DNA from: Amyloporia xantha
Taxonomy: Eukaryota > Basidiomycota > Agaricomycetes > Polyporales > Adustoporiaceae
Assembly: GCA_036971615.1 (NCBI GenBank)
Contig: JAYKKR010000051.1
Location: 62,001 to 126,000, forward strand
Length of the DNA: 64,000 nt
Reading direction: 5' to 3'
In this document: positions 44,455 through 56,696 of the stretch, in pieces
How the letters are laid out: each line of letters begins with the position of its first letter
Numbering within the stretch: the first letter of the stretch is position 1
The notes under the pieces: model-generated
The model's input: the letters and a program-made list of their open reading frames with translations, nothing else
Told to the model about the DNA's origin: nothing
Database searches by the model: none
Translations under genes and position numbers: made by a program

Positions 44455-45471
44455 ATGATTAATAATAATTTAACCTTAACTATAATAAATATATTAATAA
44501 ATTTAATCGACGTATTATTAGTTTTATTACCTGTTTTACTTTCAGTCGCTTTTATGACTATTATTGAACGAAAACAATTAGCTGCACACCAGCGAAGAGT
44601 AGGTCCTAATACAACAGGATATTACGGTATACTTCAACCTTTCGCAGATGCTCTTAAATTAATTCTTAAAGAAACTGTTATACCCTCTCAATCTAATAAA
44701 GTATTATTTTATTTAGCACCTGTTTCTACTTTAGTGTTTAGTTTATTAGGCTGGGGTATAATACCTTTTGGTGAAGGTTTAACTCTGTCTGATTTTTCAT
44801 TAGGTATTTTATATACTTTAGCTTTATCTTCATTGGGTGTATATGGTATTCTATTTGCAGGTTGGTCCGCTAATTCTAAATATGCCTTTTTAGGATCACT
44901 AAGATCTACAGCAGCTATGATTAGTTATGAATTAATATTAAGTTCAGCAATTCTTATAGTAATATTATTAACAGGATCATTTAATTTTACTACAATAATT
45001 GAAAGTCAACAAGCTGTTTGGTTTGTAGTACCTTTATTACCAGTATTTATTTTTTACTTCATATCTATATTAGCTGAAACAAGTAGAACACCTTTTGACC
45101 TACAAGAAGCTGAATCAGAATTAGTTGCGGGTTTCTTTACTGAACATAGTTCAATTATTTTCGTTTTCTTCTTTCTTGCGGAATATAGTTCAATTGTTTT
45201 ATTTAGTTGTATTACAGCTATCTTATTCTTTGGTGGATACAATGCACCCGAACTTTTTATTAACGAATCGTTCATCAATCTACAATCTATTATTTTAGGT
45301 TTAAAAACATGTATGTTTTGTTTTTTATTTGTTTGGTTCCGTGCTACTCTACCTAGACTAAGATATGATCAACTAATAGAATTCTGTTGGCTTAACTTAT
45401 TGCCTGTAGCTGTAGCCTTTATTATACTAGTTCCTAGTATTTTAGTGGCTTTTGATATTGCTCCTTATTAA
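44455..45471 (+). CDS. nad1: NADH dehydrogenase subunit 1
   Basis: Intact 338-residue complex I quinone-site subunit. Conserved IIERKQLAAHQRRVGPNTTG, RSTAAMISYEL, DLQEAESELVAGFFTEHS and the C-terminal RATLPRLRYDQL are present. No inserts. Confidence 0.97.
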   Translation: MINNNLTLTIINILINLIDVLLVLLPVLLSVAFMTIIERKQLAAHQRRVGPNTTGYYGILQPFADALKLILKETVIPSQSNKVLFYLAPVSTLVFSLLGWGIIPFGEGLTLSDFSLGILYTLALSSLGVYGILFAGWSANSKYAFLGSLRSTAAMISYELILSSAILIVILLTGSFNFTTIIESQQAVWFVVPLLPVFIFYFISILAETSRTPFDLQEAESELVAGFFTEHSSIIFVFFFLAEYSSIVLFSCITAILFFGGYNAPELFINESFINLQSIILGLKTCMFCFLFVWFRATLPRLRYDQLIEFCWLNLLPVAVAFIILVPSILVAFDIAPY

Positions 45472-45640
45472 TTTAGCGCAACCCCCTACCCTACATCCCT
45501 CTCAACCCTCATCCCTCATCTAGATGGTCCGAAGGATGGGATGAGAGGGTCGAGAGAGGGATGGGAGGGATGAGGCGAGCTCTACTCGTTTTAAAAGAAG
45601 TATAGTATAAAATACGAAGGCAGCCGTAGGCGCTTCACAA

Positions 45641-45711
45641 AAGCCTATGATTTAAGGGTAGAATAATTTCTTGATAAGGAATCTGTAGAAGTTCAAATCT
45701 TCTTGGGCTTA
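45641..45711 (+). tRNA. trnI: tRNA-Ile (GAT)
   Basis: Acceptor AAGCCTA/TGGGCTT, loop TTGATAA (GAT). Preceded by TTTAAAAGAAGTATA (near 45596-45610). Confidence 0.92.
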
Positions 45712-46125
45712 TACTAGTATACGTAAATTAATAGTTACAGTGTTAGACTTAGCGTGCTTCGCTCATCCTACTTCCCTTTGTGTCGATGCCTCTCAACCTG
45801 CGACCGGCAACCGGCATCCCTTGTCCATGGACAAGGGATGCCGGTTGAGAGAGGGTTGCCCGGCAACCGGCATCCGGCAACCATGGTGCATCCATGGATG
45901 AGAGGGTTGAGGCTTGAGGCTAGAGGAAGGGCCGGTGGCCGATGGCGCACAGCATGAAGACGTAGACGAAAAATAAAAAAAATAAATAAACCTAATTAAA
46001 TATAGTGCCCCATCCTTCATCCTCTAGCAGATGGTGATGCAGATGGATCACGGCACGAACTAATTAATGATTAAAAATAGAATAATGACGAAAAAATAAA
46101 ATAAAAATAAATATAATTAAATAAA
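45712..46125. promoter_or_regulatory. cob leader region
   Basis: Begins ATAGTTACAGTGTTAG (near 45731), then a GC cluster (45755-45955). 45986-46088 is an AT-rich/GC block repeated at 52249-52350 before ORF-A, ending in ATGATTAAAAATAGAATAAT. Confidence 0.7.
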
Positions 46126-47276
46126 ATGAGAATATTAAAAAACATGTCTTACTTAGACTATTAAATTCCTATATAGTTGATTCGCCACAACCGGCAAATA
46201 TTTCATATTTATGGAATTTTGGTTCTTTATTAGGAACTTGTTTAGTTTTACAAATATTAACTGGAATATTTCTTGCAATGCATTATCAACCTCATGTAGA
46301 TTTTGCTTTCAATTCAGTTGAACATATTATGAGAGATGTTAATAATGGATGGGCAGTAAGATATACACACGCTAATGTTGCTTCATTCTTTTTTATCTTT
46401 GTATATGCTCACATCGCTAGAGGATTATACTACGGCTCATATAAATCACCTAGAGTTTTAGTATGGACTATTGGAGTTATTATTTTAATTCTTATGATGG
46501 GTACAGCTTTCTTAGGTTATGTATTACCTTATGGACAAATGAGTTTATGGGGTGCTACAGTTATTACTAATTTATTATCTGCTGTACCTGTATTTGGACA
46601 AGATTTAGTGGAATTAATCTGGGGTGGTTTTAGTGTAAGTAATGCCACTCTTAACAGATTCTTTTCATTACACTATTTATTACCATTTTTATTAGCAGCC
46701 TTAGCAGTAGGTCACTTATTAGCTCTTCATACACATGGTTCAAATAATCCAAATGGTGTAGGATCTAATTCCGATAGATATGCAATGCATCCTTATTTCA
46801 CATTTAAAGATCTTGTAACTATATTTTTCTTTTTCTTAGTATTATCAATAATAGTTTTCTACTATCCAAACTTATTAGGTCATAGTGATAACTATATTCC
46901 AGCCAATCCAATGCAAACTCCTGCTTCTATAGTACCTGAATGGTATCTTCTACCTTTCTATGCTATTTTAAGATCTATCCCTAATAAATTATTAGGAGTT
47001 ATAGCTATGTTTGGATCTTTATTAATTTTATTAATACTTCCTTATGCAGATTTATCTAGAATAAGAGGAAATCAATTTAGACCTGCTATGAAATTATTTT
47101 TCTGGTTCTTTGTTGTAAATTTTGTAATATTAATGTGGATCGGTTCTCAACACCCTAATTCTCCTTATGTTGAAATAGGGCAAGTAGCTACTGCATTTTA
47201 CTTTGTTTGGTTTATAGTTATAGTTCCTTTTTTAGGTTTATCTGAAAATTCGTTAATGGATATAGCTACAAAATAA
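46126..47276 (+). CDS. cob: Cytochrome b (one-base frameshift)
   Basis: About 383 residues. ATG at 46126; an A run near 46137-46142 is one base short, so MRILKK is out of frame with the continuation [20 protein letters not shown]. Downstream intact, with haem-binding His in HANVASFF and HYLLPFLL and the Qo motif [18 protein letters not shown]. No intron. Single copy. Confidence 0.95.
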
Positions 47277-47586
47277 AAAATATACAATATATCTCCCCGT
47301 ACTACACTCCATAACTCGAAAAATACTTACATTTGCATCCGCTTCGGTGCTTTCGCCTCCATCATCCTACACACCATGCGAAGCATGGCCTCATCGAGCA
47401 TCCCTCGCATCCCTCATCCCTCCGCGCATCCTCTCTCAACCCTCATCCCATCCTTCGGCATCCGAAGGATGGGTTGAGAGAGGGCCACGGGAGAGAGAGA
47501 AGGGATGCGGATTAGGGAGGCAGGGCGGTGGTGATACAGGAGAGACGAAGATAGAAGAGACTATTATAAAAGAGTTATATAACCGG
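47277..47586. other. Spacer between cob and trnP
   Basis: GC cluster 47337-47525 with CATGCGAAGCATG and CATCCTTCGGCATCCGAAGGATG-type palindromes, then TAAAAGAGTTATATAA (47568-47583) just before trnP, identical to the box before rns. Confidence 0.6.
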
Positions 47587-47661
47587 AGGGTAGTTGATTA
47601 ATTGGTCAATCGCTCCATTTGGGATGGAGATATAATGCGTGTTCGAATCGCGTCTACCCTA
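47587..47661 (+). tRNA. trnP: tRNA-Pro (TGG)
   Basis: Acceptor AGGGTAG/CTACCCT, loop TTTGGGA (TGG). Confidence 0.93.
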
Positions 47662-47674
47662 TAACGGCGTAAAT

Positions 47675-47748
47675 GGTGTCATGGCAGAGTGGTTATTGCG
47701 AAGTACTGTTAATACTTTTTTTCAGAGGTTCAATTCCTCTTGACACCT
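47675..47748 (+). tRNA. trnN: tRNA-Asn (GTT)
   Basis: Acceptor GGTGTCA/TGACACC, stem AAGTA/TACTT, loop CTGTTAA (GTT). Confidence 0.93.
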
Positions 47749-47847
47749 TAACTTATCTCATATCTCTCTAGCTCCCCCCTCGTCATCATCCCATGGATGA
47801 GAGGATGAGAGGCGTGCGAAGCACGGATGAGAGAGAGGCAGAGTAAA

Positions 47848-47932
47848 ACGAACATGTTGAAATTTGGTAAACAATCTCCTCTTAAGCAGGAGTGGAAGTA
47901 ATTCCTTAAGAGTTCGAGTCTCTTTGTTCGTA
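47848..47932 (+). tRNA. trnL: tRNA-Leu (TAA)
   Basis: Acceptor ACGAACA/TGTTCGT, loop CTTAAGC (TAA), long variable arm. Confidence 0.93.
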
Positions 47933-47963
47933 TTCGTGTTTCAACGATAGTGTACCTCCCTAA

Positions 47964-48036
47964 TGTGATATGGTGTAAAGGTTTCGCACAACAGCCTCAT
48001 GATCTGTTAGATTGGGTTCGATTCCTAATGTCGCAA
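47964..48036 (+). tRNA. trnM: tRNA-Met (CAT)
   Basis: Loop CTCATGA (CAT), acceptor TGTGATA/TGTCGCA with wobbles, T-loop TTCGATT. Third CAT tRNA. Confidence 0.87.
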
Positions 48037-48119
48037 TCTTATTATATAAATGAAATGTAATGTAATGTAGCTAATCAGGCGAGGTCCCGCGTCATTATCG
48101 CTACGCTTAATCAAGCCGT

Positions 48120-48167
48120 GCCGCCGTTACCATGCCTTCCATCCGAAGGATGGGAAGGCATGGTAAC
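48120..48167. repeat. Long GC hairpin
   Basis: Arms CCGTTACCATGCCTTCCATC and GATGGGAAGGCATGGTAACG pair over about 22 bp with one bulge around a GAA loop. The tip is the common CCATCCGAAGGATGG core, so a standard module has been extended by a unique stem. Confidence 0.8.
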
Positions 48168-48267
48168 GGCCGGTTGCCAGAGAGCTGATAAGCAGGGGAG
48201 AAAGTCAGAGGTATAATTTAAAAAAAAAAATAAAGGAATTTAAATTTAATTAAAGTTTTATTTTTAA

Positions 48268-50352
<2,085 letters not shown>

Positions 50353-50999
50353 TTTTTATTTAGAAGTTTATAACCCCCTACGGCTCGAGTAATTGACCAC
50401 CATCCTCTAGCCTCATCCCATCCTTCGGATGCCGAAGGATGGGATGCCGTGCATCACTCCTGCTCTCATCTAGATGGTGCCATCCGAAGGATGGCCGGGG
50501 CAACCATGGTTGAGAGAGAGAGAGGGCTCCTGATATCGACTCAACAAACATCAACTGATATAAAAGAATCAGCTATAAAATAGAACGGAGAGCTTCAGTG
50601 CGGCTGGCTTCTTTGATCTTTACATCTTTCGCTCTTACTCATCTTTGATCTAGCTTAGAGACGGGACCACCGCGTAAGCTGGATACCATCATCACGTGCA
50701 GTCAACAGAATACCAAATAGGGCTTGTTGCAAAACAGGCAAGACCATACCATATTTTTAATTTGATGACGCTTGATTGCATCAGGCTCTCACGTGCCTCA
50801 ACCATGGTTGCCAGGGTGGAGAGATAGAGGGAAGGGCGTGGCTAGCTGTTATAACTTAACAATAAAATATCTATTTAACATGTAAAATAAAACGTATGTA
50901 TATTATTCACGTGTATTGTTAAGTTCGGATGTTATGCAAAGTAAAATATAGACCATAAAATTTAAATAAATAAAATAAATTTTACTAAAATCAATCACA
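50353..50999. promoter_or_regulatory. ORF-J upstream region with rps3-type leader
   Basis: GC clusters 50395-50530 and 50790-50840; TATAAAAGAATCAGC (50562-50576), as upstream of rps3; a unique block 50585-50790 with possible stems; and 50844-50999, the copy of the rps3 leader that reaches the ORF-J ATG. Confidence 0.72.
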
Positions 51000-51551
51000 A
51001 TGAAAGCATTGTTAACGAAAATTTTTTCTCGGGTAGGTATAAAAAAAGGATTTAATGTACCTTTATTGCCTACAAAAATAACAAAAATTATCTATTTATT
51101 ATTTATTATTATTGCTATTAGTTTACTTATTTATTTTTATACTACTGGGTTTTATTCAAATATTATAATTCATTTTTTAAAAATGTTAGCTTCTTTCCTT
51201 AAAAAATTTGTTGGAAATTATAACAATGGGAGTAAAAAATTAGTTTCTGACGTGGTTAGCACGCTTGACTCTTTTTATGCTTATCTTGACAGTTTAACAC
51301 TTTTGGAAGAATTAGCTCTCTTCCAGGTTTTGTTTTTCTTATTAGTATTAATTATTGGTTTAAATATACTTATTGCCTTATTTTGTAATGAAATAATTAA
51401 TTACTTTGAGCTAGAAAATAAATATCCTAAATTACATAGGGTGCTTAAATTACGAGTTAAATTTCAAAGATACTATTTAGTATGGAATATATTTCAATTA
51501 TTTATAATATGTATTGTAGGAATAGGTCTAAATCTTTTATTTATAATTTAA
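51000..51551 (+). CDS. ORF-J membrane protein
   Basis: 183 residues, intact. One N-terminal helix, an amphipathic linker, then YLDSLTLLEELALFQ, a helix, NEIINYFELENKYPKLHRVL, RVKFQRYYL and a last helix. Shares this C-terminal layout with ORF-E and ORF-F. A GTGGTTAGCAC palindrome is in frame near 51254. Leader from rps3. Function unknown. Confidence 0.78.
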   Translation: MKALLTKIFSRVGIKKGFNVPLLPTKITKIIYLLFIIIAISLLIYFYTTGFYSNIIIHFLKMLASFLKKFVGNYNNGSKKLVSDVVSTLDSFYAYLDSLTLLEELALFQVLFFLLVLIIGLNILIALFCNEIINYFELENKYPKLHRVLKLRVKFQRYYLVWNIFQLFIICIVGIGLNLLFII

Positions 51552-52391
51552 GCGTGCCCACCTGCTCATCCGGCACTCGGCAACCGGCAACCTTGACCGG
51601 CACCCCATCCTTCGGATGGGATGCCGTGCATCCTGCATCCATTGATGAGGGATGAGAGAGAGGCTTGTCCCATGGTCGCCAGAACTGTTTCAATATCGAA
51701 AGTAATAATCCTGCTGCGCAGGTTAGGAACTATCCTTCGGAAGGACAAGCACTTTAGAAATTTGGTTTCTACTTCTTTTCTCGACCCTCAACCCATCCTT
51801 CGGATGCCGAAGGATGGGGTGCCGGTCGCAAGTTAAAACTATATCCCCGTTCCGAGCCTCATCCTGCTAGAGGATGCCGGTCGCCGGATGGCATGCGATT
51901 TATGAATGAAAATAGTATCAAAAGGATGAATACTCTTATGAAAATTTTAATCTAAAAGAAGTATATATGCATAAATTATTAGTTACAGTGTCAATAATAG
52001 ATCTCCCTCAAGCCTCTCTCTCAACCGGCGACCATGGGGCAACCGGCAACCGGCAACCGTGGTGCATCCATGGATGAGAGGGTTGAGGCTTGAGGGTGCA
52101 TCCTGCATCCCTCGACCATGGTCGCAGGATGAGGGATGAGAGGGAGGCTTGCCCCAGCATCCCTCCGCCGAACACGTTCGGCGGAGGGATGCTGGATTAG
52201 GGGTGCCGGGAGCCAGTGAAATCGCATAACGAAAATATAAAGAAATAAAATAAACCTAATTAAATATAGTGCCCCATCCTTCATCCTCTAGCAGATGGTG
52301 ATGCAGATGGATCACGGCACGAACCAATTAATGATTAAAAATAGAATAATAATTTAAAACAAACACCTCCAAAGGAGGTTTTAAATTAAAA
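51552..52391. promoter_or_regulatory. ORF-A upstream region with cob-type leader
   Basis: GC clusters (51553-51665, 51777-51895, 52005-52210) including the 40-nt hairpin 52155-52194. CTAAAAGAAGTATATA near 51953 and TTAGTTACAGTGTC (51977-51990) as upstream of cob; 52249-52350 duplicates the cob leader block 45986-46088. No gene. Confidence 0.7.
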
Positions 52392-53440
52392 ATGAATTTT
52401 AGAAAAAGAACCATACAAGTATTAAAAAAAGCTTTATTAACTCCAACATTACCACAACATATCACAGATTTTAAAAATAAACTCGTAATTAGAATACTTA
52501 GAGTATTGGGTGGTTTAAGTATGTTATTAGTATTATCAAAAAAATTAGATATCTTATTCTCAGATCCAGCTTTGCACGCTATAGCTACAATATTTTGTAT
52601 AATATTTATTATATTGTTTATGATATATAATATATACATAGCTTATCATATAATATTACATACTATTCGAGTATTGAAAAGCGATAAATTAGATATTAGA
52701 AACTCCCCTTACTCCGAAGAAGGGGGAAGTGTTTGGGCTAGAGTAATATTATGTAGCAAAGGAATCTGTCAAGCGACCGGCCCTCTCTCTCATCCGGCAA
52801 CCCGCATCCTGCATCCCTCGACCATGGTCGCAGGATGAGGGATGAGGGTTGAGGCTAGATGAGGCTAGAGGGTCGAGGGTGTATACGGAGCTATGGGTTT
52901 AGGTGGAGCACTTGCAATAGATCATATAATAATGTTTAATGGTTTAGATCCCGACGCGTTACCTATATTAGCAAAAGTTATGACTGGGACAAATGAACAG
53001 GCGGCGAAGGAAATGAGAAAAGAAAGACTTAAATTAACCAGAAATAATATAGCATCCGAAGGATGGTATGAAGAAGAGTTGAATGCTTATGATAAATTAT
53101 TAAATGATAAAATAATTAGTACAGATGAACATAACCTGCAAAGCAGGGATACTCCTCCAAAGGAGGTTCAGTAGCTAATTCTACAGAATCTGAAAATAAA
53201 AATTCTAATCTTATTAATAGTTCAAATAATTTCTTTTTATTACTAAATAATAATAATATAAATAAAAAAATTCCTTATTGGCTAAAAATATTATTTAGAT
53301 TACTCATCCGAAGGATGGGTCGCAGGTTGAGGGACACGTTGCTAGAGAGGATGAGAGGCACGAGTAGTATTTTAGAATTTTTTAATAATTTAATTTATTT
53401 AAAACTATTTTGTTATTTCTCATGCTTTATCAATTATTAA
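52392..53440 (+). CDS. ORF-A membrane protein, interrupted (copy 3)
   Basis: First frame to about 52780: MNFRKRTIQVLKKALL, two helices, then KSDKLDIRNSPYSEEGGSVW. A GC cluster (52781-52880) breaks it. The middle frame has GAMGLGGALAIDHIIMFNGL and an in-frame palindrome reading IASEGWYEE. After CCTCCAAAGGAGG a third frame gives an Asn-rich stretch and a C-terminal helix, reading through another GC cluster without a stop. It is either a decayed gene or one with two sequencing slips. The leader is cob's. Function unknown. Confidence 0.6.
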
Positions 53441-53664
53441 ATATATATTTAATATATCAATTTAGTAAAGAAGCGGGTCGTTCGCAGGTATTTGCGACTT
53501 CGTCGCCTGAATTTATTATAAATTGGTAAAAAGAATTTGAAGTAATTAAATTTCTAAACACTTTAAAGACATGTGTTATAGATAAATATTAATTTATATT
53601 ATAATAATAACTGTTTTAATTTAAATTCCCGTGCCCCATCCGAAGTGGGGTGGGCAAGTATAAC

Positions 53665-54354
53665 TCATAATTTACTTAATATGAAAAGAGTCAGTAATAA
53701 AATAAATAGATAAGCTAAGATTAATCTAAAATAAAATTCTATATACAAACCTTTATTTTCATATTTACTCATTTGTTGAATAAATTTAAGCCAATCCAAA
53801 ATAAATTGAGGTAAATAAATAGGAACACTTATTTTATTTTTAGAAAACAATATAAATAAATAAATAGTAATTGCGTAGTAAGCTATCATAATGAAAGAAG
53901 AAATAGATCCTAAAATAAAAAACAATTTAACTAATACAAGATTAGATAATAATATAGCGTGCCATCCTTCGGATGGACCTCCATTTAAACCTGTATTTTG
54001 ATACATAAAATTTAAACAGATAAAACTAATAATAAATAAAATCACTGTTTTTAACCAACTAGGTAATTTATTTAGTTTTTTGGTGATTAAACCTGCAGAG
54101 CAGGATCCTGCCATCCCTGCCTCATCGTCGATGGTGCAGGTGTAATTATAACCACTTATACCTGATCCAATTGACTGAATATAAAAAGTTATTTCTGATA
54201 TGCCTGAAGAGCAGGATGCCTGAAGAGCAGGATCACGCCAGATAATAACCCCGATATAAATAAAGAATATAATTAATACGTGTATCTGATAAGCAGATAA
54301 GAATGAAGAAAGGACTCTAAAAGTCACTATAATAAAATTTTTTATATTTTTCAT
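53665..54354 (-). CDS. ORF-B membrane protein (copy 3)
   Basis: Intact 229 residues, the same protein as 9579-8890. Confidence 0.75.
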   Translation of the reverse strand: MKNIKNFIIVTFRVLSSFLSAYQIHVLIIFFIYIGVIIWRDPALQASCSSGISEITFYIQSIGSGISGYNYTCTIDDEAGMAGSCSAGLITKKLNKLPSWLKTVILFIISFICLNFMYQNTGLNGGPSEGWHAILLSNLVLVKLFFILGSISSFIMIAYYAITIYLFILFSKNKISVPIYLPQFILDWLKFIQQMSKYENKGLYIEFYFRLILAYLFILLLTLFILSKL

Positions 54355-54355
54355 T

Positions 54356-54429
54356 ATAGACCAATTGGATTTGAACCAATAACTGTAGTTACGTGTTTCT
54401 ACTGTGTTACCTAATTAAACCATAGTCCA
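54356..54429 (-). tRNA. tRNA-like element before ORF-B (copy 3)
   Basis: Identical to the other two copies, including the irregular anticodon arm, so the oddity is not a random base-calling error. Confidence 0.6.
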
Positions 54430-54854
54430 TTATAAGCTAAATACTGTAAGAAGTCAAAAAATCTACTCCTATCCGGCATCCCGGCAACCCTCTCATCCCA
54501 TCCTTCGGACCATCTAGATGAGGGTCGCAGCGCGCCGGGGCGACCGGCCATCCTTCGGATGGCACCATCTAGATGAGAGCAGGAGGGTCGAGAGTGAGGG
54601 TGGAGGGATGGGTTAATAGTTTTTTTTTTTAAGTATTATATAATTAACACTTTTAAATACCCAGTGAGTTTTAGCAATTACACCTAGGATATCATTAGGC
54701 TGTACCTTGACCACCTCCCTCCACTGGACCACCTCCTTGAGCTTGTACCTGCGGCTGACCTTGAGGCTGACAGAAGGTAGGGGGTTATATTTTGTTCAAT
54801 TTTTTTATCTAAACAAATTGAGGTCCATCCGAAGGATGGCACGCCTGTCGGAAT
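54430..54854. other. Spacer between ORF-C and the ORF-B tRNA-like element
   Basis: GC cluster 54473-54615 (two CATCTAGATG cores and CCATCCTTCGGATGG), then the Gln/Gly-rich remnant (54695-54772, minus) and a CCATCCGAAGGATGG palindrome next to the ORF-C stop. Confidence 0.6.
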
Positions 54855-55415
54855 TTATAAGATAAATAAATATAGGTATAAGAATGTTAAACTAAGATGA
54901 AATAATATAATTCTGATATACATCTGTAGAAACCAATGTTTAGCCTGACTCGATACTTTACTATTATCCTCTATTCTATTTAACCAAGTCAATATGAATT
55001 TAGGTAAGTATTTAGGCTTAGTAATATAATAATTACTATCTATGGAGAAAACTATATAAAAATAAAATTCTAAAATATAATGTATTAACCACCCTATTAT
55101 CCATATTAATAAAGAATATTTTATCCAATAAGGATCAATTGAAATTAAATTCATTATATAATCATATAATGATGGTGATAAATATTTAATCATTAATATA
55201 ATAAATATACATAATAGACTTAACCATTTAAATTTATTATTATAATTATTATTATTCGTATTATTAATACTATTATTTTTATTTACAGAACTATGGAAAA
55301 ATCTAGAGATTAAAGTATTTGTACCTAAAGAGATATTAATACTATTTTTTATTTTTTTTAATTGACTTCTTAACATTTTTTTTATAATAAATTTAAAGCC
55401 CCTCGTGTTCTGCAC
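54855..55415 (-). CDS. ORF-C membrane protein (copy 3)
   Basis: Same 186-residue protein as 10640-10080. Confidence 0.7.
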   Translation of the reverse strand: MQNTRGFKFIIKKMLRSQLKKIKNSINISLGTNTLISRFFHSSVNKNNSINNTNNNNYNNKFKWLSLLCIFIILMIKYLSPSLYDYIMNLISIDPYWIKYSLLIWIIGWLIHYILEFYFYIVFSIDSNYYITKPKYLPKFILTWLNRIEDNSKVSSQAKHWFLQMYIRIILFHLSLTFLYLYLFIL

Positions 55416-55928
55416 GTTTAATAAGATAATAATCTAAACTGAGGCGGGACAGAGGTTATTTTTTTTTTTGTTTTACATTCGTCATCGTCTCTCCGGCACT
55501 TACTCAGTGCCGGTGGAGGGATGAGAGGGATGAGGCATGCGAAGCATGGTAAGATATCTATTTTTTTTTTAATTAATCGTGCAAAGCACGATTAATTAAA
55601 TTATGCTATGACACTGTAACTAATAATTGAACGTATATTTTAAATACATACTCAGACTCTTTTATAAAAAACTATGTGTTTATCCGAAGCCTCCTCTCCT
55701 CTAGCAGGATGCACGGGCACTCATTGATTGAGTGATGCACCTCACTCTCTCGACCCTCCTGCTCTCATCGTCGCTGGTGCCATCCGAAGGATGGCAGGGA
55801 GAGAGGGTTGCCCGGCAACCGGCATCCTGCATCCCTCGACCATGGTCGCAGGATGAGGGATGAGGGTTGAGGCTAGAGGTTGGGCCGAAGGATGAGAGGG
55901 ATGCATCGGAGGGCACGGTACGAAAGAA
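55416..55928. other. ORF-C leader and GC clusters
   Basis: Contains a perfect AATTAATCGTGC/GCACGATTAATT palindrome (near 55571-55597), the TAGTTACAGTGTC motif and TAAAAGAGT box on the minus strand, and a GC cluster next to trnW. No gene. Confidence 0.6.
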
Positions 55929-56002
55929 CAAGAGCGAGGTGATTCGAACACCTACCAATGATTTTGGAGATCGTCATACTAACCAATTAATACTACGCTC
56001 TT
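55929..56002 (-). tRNA. trnW: tRNA-Trp (CCA), copy 3
   Basis: Same as 5026-5099. Confidence 0.9.
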
Positions 56003-56046
56003 AAAAGAGTTATAATCTTCAATCTTATAACTCTTTTAAATACGCA

Positions 56047-56119
56047 GGGCCCTTAGCTTAATTGGTAGAGTACCTAGTTGTCGATTAGGGTGGTCCCAGT
56101 TCGAATCTGGAAGGGCTCG
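56047..56119 (+). tRNA. trnD: tRNA-Asp (GTC), copy 3
   Basis: Full 73-nt form with GGG in the anticodon-stem/variable region. Confidence 0.92.
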
Positions 56120-56296
56120 TTATTAAAGACTAAAAGAGTATATTGCGTCAATCCTCGTCGATGCGGCACGCTGCGAGAGCTGATTTATGAGTGTGCTCTG
56201 CTGCATACGGCAACCGGCCCATCCTCTAGCGGGATGAGTGAGGAATGAGGATGCGCGCATATGTTAGACACTATCTTTCGTACTTTATTTAAACAA

Positions 56297-56518
56297 ATGT
56301 TAGCTGCAGCTAAATATTTAGGAGCTGGATTAGCCTGCTCAGGTTTAATCGGAGCTGGAGCAGGAATAGGTTTAATCTTTTCTGCACTTATAGCATCAAC
56401 TGCTAGAAACCCACAAATAAGAGGACAATTATTCAGTTACGCTATTTTAGGTTTTGCTTTAGCCGAAGCTACTGGATTATTCTCATTAATGATTGCTTTC
56501 TTATTATTATATTCATAG
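56297..56518 (+). CDS. atp9: ATP synthase F0 subunit c (copy 3)
   Basis: Intact 73-residue Atp9 (85 from the ATG at 56261). Follows trnD and a TAAAAGAGTA box at 56131. Confidence 0.95.
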   Translation: MLAAAKYLGAGLACSGLIGAGAGIGLIFSALIASTARNPQIRGQLFSYAILGFALAEATGLFSLMIAFLLLYS

Positions 56519-56696
56519 TAATAAGTAATGACCCATCATCTCATCCTGCGCTCCTCTCTAGCCCAAGTGTCCCATCCTTCGGACCATCTAGATGAGGGAT
56601 GCCGAGCGAGAATGCAGCAGGACACGTTTACTTTATCCCCCTTTAATAAAAGTATAAACACGCGAGGTACGGGGAGGGGCGTGCAAAGCACGATGA

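Noticed and set aside
44455..45471. Programmed frameshifting as a general mechanism
   Set aside because: nad1, nad5, nad4L, atp8, atp9 and nad3 need none, and duplicated genes show the breaks are copy-specific.
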